DNA from: Linanthus parryae
Taxonomy: Eukaryota > Streptophyta > Magnoliopsida > Ericales > Polemoniaceae
Reading direction: 5' to 3'
DNA length: 64,000 nt
NCBI GenBank assembly: GCA_023055425.1
Contig: JALGPY010000008.1
Coordinates: forward strand, 21,053,359-21,117,358
Shown piece after piece: positions 34,788-46,870 of this stretch. A program made the translations under genes and the position numbers. The notes beneath the pieces are model-generated. The model was not told the DNA's origin, ran no database searches, and saw only the letters and a list, made by a program, of their open reading frames with translations. Each line of letters begins with the position of its first letter. The first letter of the stretch is position 1.

Positions 34788-35071
34788 TGATGAATTGATT
34801 AAATAAACAACTTGCTTTTTGGCGGGAGTGAGACTGCAAGACACCCTTCATTTGGCCGGAAAATGAAGTTGATTATGACCAAAGACTCCAAGTGAACCGA
34901 AGACCTACAGCACCTTGTAAGGGCCCATGGACCAGCACTTCATGTACTTCCCCAAAACAATTTTCAACTTCCAAGTCCAATTCCAACAACACTTGGGGTT
35001 TATTTCAGTATTTACTAAATTAATTAGAAAATGCGTTATGCATGCCATTTAAGTAAGAATTTTACAAATTG

Positions 35072-35160
35072 GTGCTAGCTCATTAATATAGCGTTTGAAG
35101 TCCCTGTATAGAGTCCCGAGTTCAAACCCGGTTATATGAAGTAATTCTCAAAAAAAAAAA
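35072..35160 (+). mobile_element. Possible tRNA-derived SINE fragment
   Basis: GGTGCTAGCTCATTAATATA resembles a pol III A box and GAGTTCAAACCCGG a B box about 50 bases later; a run of A follows at 35150. The spacing and the A tail suit a SINE head, but no target duplication was confirmed. Confidence 0.35.
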
Positions 35161-36371
35161 TCAGAAAAATGAAAGAACCAAGGGTTCTTGAAGGAAATCA
35201 CAGAGAAAATGAAGAGGAACGAAAGAGAGGCAATGTATTATTTACAGTGAACCAAGCTAACCCTAATCCGGAGAAAAGGGGATAAATATACAAGAGAACC
35301 AACAGGTGGATTACAACGTCCATATCATACGGTGAGGATAATGAATAGGGTTTCATACTAAAATAGGAAAAAGTTAGTAATTGGAATCCGTGAACAAAAG
35401 AAGTCGCGCCGGAATTGTGATCAGGGGATATATACACGTGTATGAGTGATGCAAAGCTGGAACTGTACCAGATGCTTTCCTTCTTCCAATCGAAACTTGA
35501 CCTGTCCCTTGGTGAATCACACAAGAATAGCTTTGTATTAGCAATGACCAACTCATTGATATGATTTGTGCCAACTTGAAAGTATTAGCAATGACCAAAT
35601 ATTGAAAAATCATTGATATCAGTACGACAGTTCAGCAAAAACGGTATGCTTAGGTTTCTCAGATGACAAAGACATCATTCAAAGAACACGAGCCAAAAAA
35701 AAAAAAACTCTACAAATGACTCCAACAAGGTACCCCTACGACATCTCTAGATTTTTAGGTATATCTTAAGATGCCAGAAAGCATAAGAGAAAAGATTGAC
35801 TTCTCTAAATTTCGCAGGTTCTCAAACACTGGAGTATATAATTCAAACACCGTTCATTGTTCACACAATAGCATCAACGTCATCATCAGCAACACTAGCC
35901 GCATCTGAAGCATCAACTTCATCATCAGCAACATTAACCGGCATCGATGATTTGCCCGTGGCATCGGGGTTGGGGACGACGCAATGTGAGATGGCTTGAC
36001 GTGTAAACAACTATCAGAACTTGGGCAAATATGGCTAAAAATTATTTCTGTATATGCCTGTCAAACTCAATAAGATTGCCTCATGGCATGCTGCACCACA
36101 ACCATTTTTTAGCCATGACAGAACCAAACATGCTCGTTCAAAATACGGGTAATTTACATTGCTCAGAAGAACGATATAGTTGACCTACTAAAACATTACT
36201 TCCAATCCTTTTACAGGATTCGTATGCATGTATAAAGGGTCAAAATCCATCCCCAACATCTTAAAAGTTGAAATAAAAGCTCCACATTGAACAAAACACA
36301 TTAAGGAGCTCTTGCATTTAAAGCTGGAGAAGTGAAAAAAAAAAAAGAACAAGTCCTAATCAGTGTCCCTT
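35161..36371. other. Spacer between the minus-strand F-box genes
   Basis: No gene I can name. A 39-bp tandem pair (CATCATCAGCAACACTAGCC and CATCATCAGCAACATTAACC) occurs at 35875-35942. The stretch 36130-36330 matches the 3' flank of the gene at 32619. Confidence 0.5.
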
Positions 36372-38116
36372 TCAGTGTAAGTCTGAGTCCCAATCAGCAT
36401 CTGCTTCTTCCAAGTACCGAGTTTTGGTCTCCCCCAGCAATTTTAGTCCTGCACACCTGCACATATTCTTATCAACAAACATTCCAACAAATATACGAAC
36501 TCGAAAAGCAAATGAGTTGCAATGTTTCATGTTTAATCATCATAGTTTTGGTATACTTCATAGGAATCAAATCTAATGAATTCGCCAAAATAAAGGGTAC
36601 CCCTGATTCCCTGAACATTAACACTTCATGTCCTTGAAGTGCTAATGTTAGCTACCAAAGTATACAACAAGATTCATAATTGGAATGTTCTGAAGACTTA
36701 CCTCGAGTTAATATTGATCACTTCCGATTCCTCTCCAGCCAGAAGAACATCCTTGAGCGAAACAAAGCTAGGAACATAAGGAATAGCTTCATATTTAGAT
36801 TTCGCACCCCGGCACTTGAGATATTTAAAATCACTTCCTTCCACGTTATAAGACAGTAAAGCACTTCCCCTGTGATGAAACAACAGTAGGCCTCCATTGT
36901 TCAAGACACTTATGGGTTGATATAAACCCCAAAGCAACCTCCCTTCATCAGTTTTCCCAGTAAGACAGTACTTCTTCGTCCAAGAACTCTGAACACCGTA
37001 ATCTTCCATCACCCACACATCAACTTCTCCATCATAAAAATAACTCACACAGAGGCAACCTCGTAATACACCAAGTGAGATATCCATATTACTCACCAAG
37101 TGAGACATGTCAACCTTTTGGGGCGGGGGAATAGGATGAAATTTCTCATTGACGAAGTCGAAGGAGGTGATGTAATCCAATGTTTTATCATATGGAGGAT
37201 ACAGCCAACGGACAACACCATTAAGGTACGTTGGAAATCCCAGCTTGTCATAAGATGATTTAGGGGCGTAACCAATCCTTCTCCATGAACTTGTGCCAAG
37301 TGTATGTATCTCTGCCACTCTGCGGCTGTATATATCTGTCCTTGAAATAGGGTCTTGAAACCATTGAAGATTGGTATGGCTAAACATTCGAATCACCTTG
37401 TACTGATTAGCTTGTGGACTGAAACCCAAAGCACAATCAACCCAAGGCTTGTAATCCTCTGTATCTTTCGTGGGTATCGGAAGGTTTATGTACTCTCCTG
37501 TGATAGGGTTACACACAGCAACAGGATCATTCTTCGACGGTTCAGAAAGGCAAAGAAAACCATTGCAAGAATTTGCCACGTTGTATCTGTGATCTTTGGC
37601 CCTCAACTTGGTACAACGCTTGCGTTTAAATCCGCTTTTGGATTGGTTCTTCGAATTTGCTTTGCTCGTGGCGTCGAGAGCCAGATCAGGATTCCGCAAA
37701 GGAATTTTTAACTTGGTGTCCAGCTTCCTCTGGCATTTTCTACAAAAAAAAGTCTCATTTACATGGCGGCTGCAATCCAGATTACTGGAGCTGTAAACAG
37801 GTGGCTCAACCAAGTAAAGGGTTCTTGACACGTGTGCGGTGGACAAGGACCGGATCAGGGGATAGACTTCTCCTTTTGAGAGATGTAGCTTGGCAAATTC
37901 TGGGTCGGAAATTAGATTGCTCCATGTTTTGCACACGCATCTACAGACAAGTAGTCTATTTGGTGAGAGTCTTAGAAGGATATCAACAGATATACAATTG
38001 GGGAGTTCTGTTATGGAACGTGCAGAGTTAGTATTTTGATGTTCTTCTTCAGATTCATCCAACTCTTTCCCACGCTTACTGATGCAAGAAACCATAGCTT
38101 TTCTCCCACTTTCCAT
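36372..38116 (-). CDS. F-box protein with F-box-associated domain, intact
   Basis: Two coding exons on the minus strand, 36702-38116 and 36372-36456, give 499 residues. The ATG at 38116 lies just after a leader acceptor (CATTGTAG). The donor at 36701 is GTAAGT and the acceptor at 36457 is GTGCAG; the second exon encodes CAGLKLLGETKTRYLEE and an acidic end. The F-box spans about residues 36-80 (TELPNCISVDILLRLS, VCRCVCKTWSNL). The binding domain shows NSCNGFLCLSEP, CNPITGEYINLP, EIHTLGTSSWRR and LRGCLCVSYF. A Cys patch (CRKC) and a basic stretch (KRKRCTK) lie between. The protein is presumably a substrate receptor of an SCF ubiquitin ligase. Among the four F-box genes of the window it is the only one with no visible defect. 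Confidence 0.92.
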
Positions 38117-38722
38117 GATATTTTTTCGTTCTTTCTGTTATTCTACAATGATTAACATGGGTTAGGCACAATTGACAAGATATTCAGAGAATAGTATGAT
38201 AGAAACTATACAAATTCCTTTGGAAGTAATACAGAAAATAAGTTCTAAAAAGCTATTGTTTTTATTAGATTGGAACCATTAGGTATATGATTTGAACCAT
38301 TCTTGTTTTTATGTACAATTATTAGAACAAGTCCTCTGTATAGAAAATTGATACCCAAAACAAGGACATTTACAGGTTTTCTTTCATCAACAAGACCTTG
38401 TTTTGATCAGTATAAAACCCTCCTATATAGACTTGTAGAAATCCTCAATGTAGCAACAATCACCGATTTTAAAACCCTAACTTAATAAAGTTAAATCAAT
38501 TATCACAAGCTAGTAATCTATAACAGACAAAAAATAATGAACTCACAATTAGGTTTAGATAAAGTTGTAGAGAAATTCTGAAGTGAACTTATGGAGAGTT
38601 GGACCGCCGATGACCGGTGGTGATTTTTCCTCCGCCTAGTCCGCTGTCATCGTCTTCTCTAAATTGACGGATAAAGAATAATAACAATCTAAGAATTGGA
38701 AAATAATATATAGTGGGAAAAA
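38117..38722. other. Upstream region of the F-box gene at 38116
   Basis: Leader intron and promoter are expected here. The stretch 38580-38670, with its GC-richer sequence and ACCGCC-like pieces, may hold the leader exon, but no boundary could be fixed. Confidence 0.4.
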
Positions 38723-39050
38723 GACATGAACACCCCTCTAGTTTGATAAAAAAATACTTTGACCCCTTCTAGTTTGGAAAACCGAACTTGAAGTTACACC
38801 CTTTTGGGCTCAGTGTTCTCCGTATTACTTATTGACACTGTTACCCCCCATATCATGCATAAAGTCTATTAATATTAGGTAACCCCATATTTTGCATAAT
38901 ATAAGAACAAATTTGTTCCAAAAACTATTTTTAGTGACAGAATCCAACTTCAGATTAGCGACACCACAATAAGGGGTGTAATTTTCCTAAACTTCGGCAC
39001 ACTGAGGGGTGAAAGTGTCCTTTTTCCAAACTGGAAGGTGTGAATGGGAG
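38723..39050. mobile_element. Possible terminal-inverted-repeat MITE
   Basis: The left part (ACACCCCTCTAGTTTG, then TTGACCCCTTCTAGTTTGG) is mirrored in the right part near 39010-39045 (TTTTTCCAAACTGGAAGG). No target duplication could be settled, so family and edges are open. Confidence 0.4.
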
Positions 39051-39406
39051 CTTCAATCAAACTATATACATTGGTTTGTTGTCATATTAAAAAACAAATG
39101 AGGCATTTGTGTAATTTAGGAAATGCAAACTAACTTTTTCCGGACACATTTTAAATGAAGGTGGGGCCTTTTGTAATTTTACCAAGGACACAGCTGAAAA
39201 TATTGTTCAGAATTGGGTATACTAGTGTAGCGTTTTACATTGGGTGGGGCACTGCCTTACCAGGCCATATAGCACAAGCATCTCAACTAGGGGTGCCATG
39301 TAGGGGCACGGGGGCACGTGCCCCCCCCCCAACCAAATATTCTGAAAACACTAGATAATTTTTAATCAGTTAAAAAAATGAATTGTGCTTATGAAAAATA
39401 CAAAAG

Positions 39407-41870
39407 TTTGGAGGTATGGTTATTAAAATTGATCTCGAGAAGGCTTATGACAGAATCTCTTGGGATTTCATCAAAGATACCCTTTTTTGCTTCAATTTTC
39501 CTCCTAGGTATTGATCTCATCATGCTTTGTGTTACTTCTGTTAAAACTGCTATTTTGTGGAATGGTCAACCCCTAGAGGAATTTCAAACCTCTAGAGGAC
39601 TGAGACAAGGAGATCCCCTATCTTCCTATCTCTTTGTCCTTTGTATGGAAAGACTTTCACATATGATTGAAGAACAAAGTAGATGCAATAAATGGAGAGG
39701 TATTAAAGCCTCTAATAATGGTCATGCATTTACCCACATTTTTTATGCAGATGATCTGATGTTGTTTGGCAGATGTGACACAATTACCTGCAAAACTATG
39801 AGGAATGTTCTTAATGACTTTGAAATCCTTTCTGGCCTCAAAATCAACTTGCAAAAGTCCAAAATTTTCTTTAGTGCCAATACCCCTGCTTTTTACAAAA
39901 TGAATGTTAAGAATGTGATGGTATTGAGGAAACCAATAATCTTGGAAGATATCTGGGGATCAATCTCATTGATGATAAATTTGACAAGCAAAGTGCTAGT
40001 GAGATTATTACCAAAATGCAGAACAAATTAGCTAGTTGGATGAGCAAGAACTTATCCTTTGCTGGGAGAGTGGTATTAGCAAAATCTGTGCTGGCTACTC
40101 TTCCTTATTATACCATGCAGGTTCTTCCTCTCCCCATTAGCATTTGCAACAAAATTGATAAAATATGCAGAGATTTTATTTGGGGAGACACAAATGAGAA
40201 AAAGAAAACTCATCTTGTCAATTGGGATACTGTTTGTATTCCAAAAGAGAGAGGTGGTCATGGTGTTAAAAAATCTAGAATTATGAACATTGCTCTCCTC
40301 TCTAAACTTGGATGGGGAGTGATGTTTGATAACAAGTCTCTTTGGTGTGATGTTATCAGAAAGAAATATGTGAAAAATGATATCTTTTGCAACATGAATA
40401 AGAAGGGTGCTGGATCTGCTATTTGGAGAGGCATTTGGCAAACTAAGAACTTTGTTGCCAAAAATATTGCTTGGATTGTCGGAAATGGCAATGACATTTC
40501 CCTTTGAACTGACTGGTGTTGTGGGGAAGAGCCAATTGGCAAAACCCTTAACATCCATGATAACCACACCAAAGTGGCTAGCATCATTGTTGATGGGAGA
40601 TGGAATATTGAGCTGTGCGATATTCCCTTACCTACTACTATCTACAATAATATCACAGCCACTCATATCTCTAGTGTCCAATGTGATGACACCCCCTTTT
40701 GGAAAGGCACTAACCAAAGTGATTTTTCTGTTTCTGCTGCTTATGCTAGTATTGACCAAGTGAACATTGACATATTTGGTTCCAATAGTAGTATCTGGAT
40801 CAAAATTTGGAAGCTCAAAGTTCCAAATAAACTCAGTGCTTTTATCTGGCTTCTTACCCATCAGAAACTCATGACAAATGAGAATAGATGGAAAAGAGGA
40901 ATGACTGTCAACAACATGTGCAATTTTTGCAATAACTTTGTTGAATCCCATGAGCATTTGTTTAGATACTGCAAGGAGAATATGCAAATTTGGAAACATA
41001 TTTGGAGTGATGATTGGATATCTAAGAATAGAAACAAGAGTTTCACTGATTGGATTGCTTGGAATCTTAGACCAAATATCCACCATGACAGTTTTAACCA
41101 AAGTGTTTTATTTGTTAATACTTTGTGGGGGATATGGCTCAGAAGAAATAATTGGGTTTTTAATGGTCAGTTGGATAACACTACTGAATGTGTCCAAAAA
41201 GTAAAAAGATTTTCTTGGCTCATTCAGGGAGCTTTCTCTAACCCTTTGTCTATGTCTGATTTTCATCTTCTTAATCTTAATTCTACTTGGTGTGTTCCTT
41301 CTGTAGGGCATCTGAAACTCAATGTGGATGGTTGCATGAGGCTGGACACAGGTAAAGCTGGGATGGGAGGGGTCTTTAGAGATAGCCATGGTGACTGGAA
41401 GCTGGGTTTTTACGGCCTCATCGGCAAATGTTCAAGCCTTGAAGCTGATATATGGAGCATTTACAGAGGAATCACTGTGGCTTTCCACAGAAATTTGCAG
41501 AATTTTCACATTGAAAGTGATTGTTTCAATGCTGTTAAAATTTTCAACAATGTGAAGGAAGGCCCCGCCTCTATGCACAGCCAGATTCGTGATGGCATAT
41601 ATCTGCTGAACAGACTAAATGGTACTATCACCAACATCACAAGAGACTCTAATGAAGTTGCTAACTGCCTGGCAAACCTTGGAGTTGAACAAAATGAAGA
41701 TCTGAAGATTCTACTGGAGGTCCCCGAGGCTGCTAAGAGCTTGATCGTTACTGACAAGCTTGGAATTGGAATGTTTATTTAGTTTGCTTCCTTTTGGTTA
41801 GTTTGTTGTTTGTTGAATTGTTTTGTTGTTTTGGACTGGTAATGTTTGTTCAGTTTCCGAAGTATCAAAA
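39407..41870 (+). mobile_element. LINE (L1-type), 5'-truncated
   Basis: The insert is flanked by a perfect 13-bp duplication, AAAAATACAAAAG (39394-39406 and 41871-41883), with a short A tail before the right copy. Three conserved parts occur in order: reverse transcriptase (DLEKAYDRISWDFI at about 39430, RQGDPLSSYLF, and YADDLMLFG at 39744), a zinc-binding segment (CNFCNNFVESHEHLFRYC near 40920) and RNase H (LNVDGCMRLDTGKAGMGG near 41323, with EAD and ESDC further on). The endonuclease and the first ORF are missing. Frameshifts near 39510 and 39930-40020 and a TGA at 40505 disable it, and the last 402 codons to 41782 stay open. Confidence 0.95.
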
Positions 41871-42040
41871 AAAAATACAAAAGTGCCCCCCCCCGCCCTC
41901 TTCACGAAACTGTGTCCAACGCAATTCGTAAATCGCTTGGCTTAAAATTACAATGGTAGGTTCGACTCCCCTTATGGTAGTTTCAAACTTTTTTCCACAA
42001 AAAATAAAAAACAAAAAAATTAAAACATACCCAATGAGAT

Positions 42041-42100
42041 TAGAACCCGGGTGGCCGAAGGCAATAAGGAAGTGTCTTACCAACTCAGCTAGAAGACTTA
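42041..42100 (-). repeat. tRNA-like (SINE-type) segment
   Basis: Read on the minus strand, TAGCTGAGTTGGTAAGACA is followed by GGGTTCTAATCTC, which match the A and B boxes of tRNA genes. The sequence between does not fold as a full tRNA, and it lies inside the hAT-like element, so it is a repeat, not a working tRNA gene. Confidence 0.45.
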
Positions 42101-42249
42101 CAATGTCTTTGTATATATTTAATGTCCATTTATCTTTAAATAAGAGCCGAATTGTGCCCCCCCCCCCATCCTCGAAGAAATCTTGGCTCCGCCACTGATC
42201 TCAACATTACTACATATGAATATGAAGCAAGTCATCAAATCCTCAAAAG

Positions 42250-42355
42250 ATAGCAAAGAACTACCTAGTGCACTTTTAATCCTCTCAACAGTCAACTCGA
42301 TCAGAGTAATGGAAGTTGCCGCTTAATGAAGAGCTAGCCTGTAGCATTAGAATTA
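42250..42355 (-). pseudogene. HD-ZIP IV C-terminal fragment
   Basis: On the minus strand this reads AATSITLIELTVERIKSALG, matching the end of the gene relic at 48805-52841 and the conserved C-terminus of HD-ZIP IV proteins (TVxxIKxAL). The frame through TVERIKSAL is correct here, while the longer relic is shifted at that spot. A TAA lies just before (LH*AAT). It is an isolated last-exon piece next to the hAT-like element. Confidence 0.65.
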
Positions 42356-42426
42356 GCAAACGTCTTGTAGTCGCCGGAAACTTTATAATCTTGTCTCCGT
42401 TCTCGTCGCGTGTATAACCCGGATCG

Positions 42427-43700
42427 TAACATGGCTCTAATACCACTTGTTGTGATTTGACACGTCGAAATATCGCGTAACGGAAAATCAAACATGATCA
42501 CTTAACGAACACGCGATATGAAGAACAAGAAAATAAAGAACACAAGATTTAACGTGCTTCAGCAAGTTGCCTATATACAAGGGGCAAGAAAGAATTTTCA
42601 CTAGTACGGAAAACCGTACACCCACAATTCTCTCTACAAATCTCTCAACTCTCCCACACACTAAACATGTGTGCCACTCATGAGTTAAACTTATGAAAAA
42701 AACAATAGTTAGCACCTCTCTTTATACTAAACTAGATGAGGTGGAATAGCCCACCAAACCCAAGATATCACCTCATCAGAGATAACCTCCTCAGAAGAGA
42801 AATTAGACGCGTCCGGGTACACCGATTTGTCTTGCGAAGGCCGAGCGGGAGGTAGGCCAAGGTAGTTGCAAAGGCCGGGACGATCTGGCGATATGAGACT
42901 GGCATATCTAAACAATCTATATAATAATATCCATCTGAATGAAAACTTCGACGAGATTTGTCCCGGACCACGTGATTTATGGAGAGAATTAATCATAGAA
43001 ATTCAAAAAATTATTGTGATAAGTTAACTTGCGGAATAAAACTTACGACAGACTATCCGGATAGGCATGTCGCGATTCCTGAAACTTTGACCAGCTTCTA
43101 CCAGTAATGTGTTCTGAAAATGACAGCGGAACCTATGCCATTGGATCCGGCTCGTCGAGATACACGATTTTCATATATAGCTCGCCTTCATCCAACATCT
43201 GTAGCTCCGGTTAAGCTCCAAAAATCGAATTCAGATCCTGTTGAAAACTCATTGCGGACGAGAAACTTTGACCAGCGGGTATCTAGAGTTCTACAACTTC
43301 GATCGATGCGTCGTTTCGTCTTATCGCTTCTTTTTCCGAGATCTACAAATTTCGTGTTTTACCAAAAACGATCTAAGATCGTGATCAATCCCAAAAACCC
43401 TAAAAACTGAATCTCCTATGTCCGTAAGTCTTCCGACGTATAATCCAAACTCCGATCCAAGTTTGCAGTGATTTGAACCTGAAAAGCTCATGAACGCACA
43501 ACTATGATTTTCTCTCTTCTGTGGAAAACATGTATGCACAATTATACTTACTTATGATTATGATGGACTATTTATAGAGACTTATTAATAACCATATTAT
43601 TAGGAATACCTATAATTACACACGAGTCTCTTGTAGGAAAACTTTGCATAGCAAGTCCCTCCCTACAAACTTTAGTGTTACTTGCAAATTAGTCCTAATT
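42427..43700 (-). mobile_element. Ty1/copia leader and LTR, minus strand, truncated
   Basis: On the minus strand TGGTATTAGAGCCA (42429-42442) matches the initiator-methionine primer site used by plant copia elements, and it directly follows AATCACAACA, a normal LTR end. The LTR should thus extend to higher coordinates from about 42448. Its other end was not found; LTR-like sequence seems to run to the element at 43718. No gag or pol frame remains to the left of the primer site, so the body was lost. Confidence 0.65.
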
Positions 43701-43717
43701 ATATGGTTTATAGTATA

Positions 43718-44553
43718 GCTTTTAAAACCAGACCGGACCGGCCGGTCCGACCGGTTGGACCGGAGAACCGACCGGTTCGGTCCGATCGTTAGACCGTAAA
43801 TGCAGAAACCGGTCAAAACCGGTCAAGAAACGGCCGATTTTGTGGTCCTTCCGGTGAACTGGTCGGTCCAAAACCGGCCGGGTTTTGGGTACTCCGCTTC
43901 TGGGTCGACTACGGGAATCGAGAGAGGAAGCTTGTAGTTGGAGACGGTGATAGAGGCGTTGGGTCCGATTCTTCCGCCGCCTTCGAGCTTCCCCGAATTC
44001 GGATTAGATCTGTGGCGGCTCTTGATGTTGATTCCGACGTGATTGTGACGTCCCCGAACTTAAAGTCCCTGACAGTGTCTATCTCGACGGTGTCTAGGTT
44101 GTTGGACGCGTTGCAGAAGCGGGGGGTTGGATGTAAAGAGAGAGGTCGAAAAGGTTGGAGAGTACGTGTAGAGATAATGACGGACGAAGCGAGAAATGGG
44201 GGAGAAAGAGATAAAGAAGGGGAACAGTTACAAAAAGATAAGTATTACTCCTGAACAACCGTGTGGACACTTTTGACTTGTTGAAAATTTCTTCAACAAT
44301 CGTGTGGAGTAATTAATTGAAGGCAGGAAAGAAAGTTTGAATAAATAAATGAAACTCAATCACATAATGAGCTATCATCTTTTACATATTTTTAAAATAG
44401 TAATGGTATATTTTGAATAAATAAATTTATCAAATTAATATAATTATTTTTATTATTAAATTAATTTATGGTTGAACCGGTTGGACCACCGGTTCGACCG
44501 GTTGATCCACAAATCATGGTCGCCGGTTCGATGACCGGTCCGGTTCTGAAAAC
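43718..44553. mobile_element. Terminal-inverted-repeat element, GC-rich interior
   Basis: The ends pair as GCTTTTAAAACCAGACCGG and the complement of CCGGTCCGGTTCTGAAAAC, and ACCGGTT-type motifs crowd both sides. The flanks are near-identical (TATGGTTTATAGTATA at 43702 and TATGGTTTATGGTAATA at 44554), though the exact duplication length is unclear. The middle (about 43880-44120) is GC-rich and open on the minus strand in more than one frame, quite unlike its AT-rich surroundings. A captured host gene piece is possible. Confidence 0.6.
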
Positions 44554-44570
44554 TATGGTTTATGGTAATA

Positions 44571-45847
44571 CGCATCAACGATAAAATACCAAACATAATC
44601 TCAATTTACATTCCACAAACTTGAGACTCAAAAACACTTGTGAATCACATGATCACACTTATGTTGGGCTACGTCGGGGACCTCTAGAGAAATAAATGAA
44701 TCGGCTCCCAATAATATATTTGAACTCATAATTCAACCTGAATAAAATTCAAAAATAATTATTAATTATAGTTTACTCATCCATAAAACTATAATTGCAC
44801 TCCGACATTTATTCTCATCATTATGTATGAGATTAAGTTATTAAAACTAGATAAATCGCCACGTTAAGGTTACATATACCCCTTAATACTGATATACACT
44901 TACTGACAATTTCGATCTCATTAACATCTTATGTATTCCCCGATCTAAACTGCTCAACCCTTATCTGCAACGTCTGGTTTCAATAACCAGCTGGCCAGAC
45001 TTGACATAACGAAACCTAGTGAGCTCCCAGGAGGGTACATCATTCTCATACAAGAAGTGGATTCCGTGATTCGGTTAGCTTTCACCAAATCCTAATCATT
45101 ACCCAATATACCAGAATTACTGACTCGCATTTGAATCTCTCTCAACATATCAAAATAATGATTAATCAAGATTTGTGTTCTCTTAAACAATCATATATTA
45201 AGAGTTTCTAATATTACCAATAACACTAAACCATTATATCATCTCACTTTGGTCAGTCCGAGATAATTAAATTTCATATGGCGGTCATGTTCAACATACA
45301 CAAAGTATGATAGTGTAACAAGATGAAACTATACTGTTACCTTGACCGAGACGTGTCACTATAATATTACACTATAGTCGTTCGATGTTTTGTCCAAAAT
45401 CATCTAGAATGTGAATCTTACTTATATTCCATAAATAACTGACAATTAATCGCGTGCATGCCCAAACTCGTCTGCATGTCCAATTGTCTTAGATATGAAA
45501 CATTGGACTTAATAATGCATATTTATTTGTCACATAATAAATAGTATTATCATACTCACGTGTATGCTAAATTAAAACGTAAATATTCATTTTATTAAGA
45601 ATATTAATTCAACCATACAATATGGCTTTCTCAATACAATTCTCAACACCATCTCGTCTTATGTGGCACGCTCTGGTGTGCTTGCATGACATGTCATGTC
45701 TGTGGCACACCCATGTGCCTAATCATTCATTCCCTACTGTACCCCCCGTCCCTCAAGTTCAAGGTATATGGAATATGACTAGAGTTCGAAAAGAGAGAAA
45801 GAGAGTCGGGGAAAATCAAAAGTCGAGCCAAGAAATGAGTCAGGGCA
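44571..45847. other. AT-rich DNA, probably retrotransposon non-coding region
   Basis: No coding frame recognised. It may belong to the decayed LTR elements on either side, but I cannot prove it. Confidence 0.4.
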
Positions 45848-46870
45848 TTGTCCACATTTAAGAATGGACTTCACATGATATGGGTGATTGTGGATAGATT
45901 AACTAAGACAATGCGGTTCATTCGGATGACAAATACACAGAACATTGAACAACGAGCGGAGGCTTATGTCAAGAATATAGTGAGGTATCACGGGGTTCCT
46001 AGAACAATCTTTTCTGACAGAGATCTTAACTTTCTATCTCATTTTTAAAAAGCTTTACAACAAGCAATGGGAACTGAATTGAGTTTTAGTAAGACCTTCC
46101 ACTATGCCATAGATAGGTGAACAGAGAGGACGATACGGAATTTAGAATATATGTTAAGGGCGTGCGATATGGAGTTCCAAAGATCATTGGTTGACATATT
46201 TCCATTGATAGAATTCACGTATAATAATAGCTACCATGCTAGTATTGGTATGGCACCTTACAAATCTTCGTATCGGATGAAATGTAGAACACCATTGTGC
46301 TGGAGTGATATTAGTGAAACCGTGGTGACAGGACTACAACTACAAAGACAAATAAAGTGAGACTTATCTAACATAAAATGAAAGCAGCACAAGACATGCA
46401 AAATCTTATGCGGATCAAAAGAGCAGACTAGTAGAATTTCAGGTTGGTAAAAAATTTATTCCTAAAAGTCTCGTCTACAAAGGACTAACAAGATTTAATC
46501 ATATTAGGAAGTTGAGCCCAAATTCAAAGATATTTTGGAAAGAATTTGAGAAATTTCTTATCGTTTGAACTTAGCATCTAATTGGGGGTGCAGTGCACAA
46601 TATTTTGTACGTTTCACAAGAGAGTATGTGCCAGATCAATCTCATATACTGAACCCCTAACCAATAGATTAATATCATTCATTGAGTTACAAGGAACATC
46701 CTATTAAAATTCTTGATTCAAAGACGAGAAACATGTGTACCGAGAGTGTTAAAGTTGTGAAAATCTTACAAAGTAATCATCTCACGGAACAAGCAACATG
46801 GGAAGTGCAGGATAACATGAGAAAGAAATAACCTTACCTTTTTAATGAGGTACTATGAGTTCCGGGGGAA
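45848..46870 (+). mobile_element. Ty3/gypsy integrase and pol C-terminus, decayed
   Basis: The integrase core is clear: WVIVDRLTKTMRFI, YHGVPRTIFSDRDLNFLSHF and, past a stop, TERTIRNLEYMLRACDM then PLIEFTYNNSYHASIGMAPY. The three acidic residues of the DDE triad are visible. Downstream, near 46755-46840, VKVVKILQSNHLTEQATWE matches the chromodomain-side tail of gypsy Pol. Stops and shifts break it. Reverse transcriptase and LTRs were not found, so it is a 3' fragment of the element. Confidence 0.9.

Larger units (their letters stand above)
39288..42197. mobile_element. hAT-like non-autonomous element with nested LINE
   Basis: A perfect 8-bp duplication, ATCTCAAC, flanks it (39280-39287 and 42198-42205). 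The right end (GGCTCCGCCACTG) is a common hAT end in plants; the left end (TAGGGGTGCCATGTAGGGGC) is similar in kind but diverged. C-rich tracts follow at both ends (39321-39332 and 42157-42168). Without the LINE at 39407-41883 the element would be about 430 bp, so it is a MITE. Confidence 0.85.

Noticed and set aside
34620..34844. Small minus-strand protein with YIYIYIY
   Set aside because: It comes from the AT/AC microsatellite and the leader of the F-box gene.
40076..40567. Long minus-strand open frame of 163 codons
   Set aside because: It lies fully antisense to the LINE reverse transcriptase, which has clear family motifs on the plus strand.
42041..42100. A tRNA gene
   Set aside because: A and B boxes are present, but the stems of a cloverleaf do not form and the segment lies inside a transposon.
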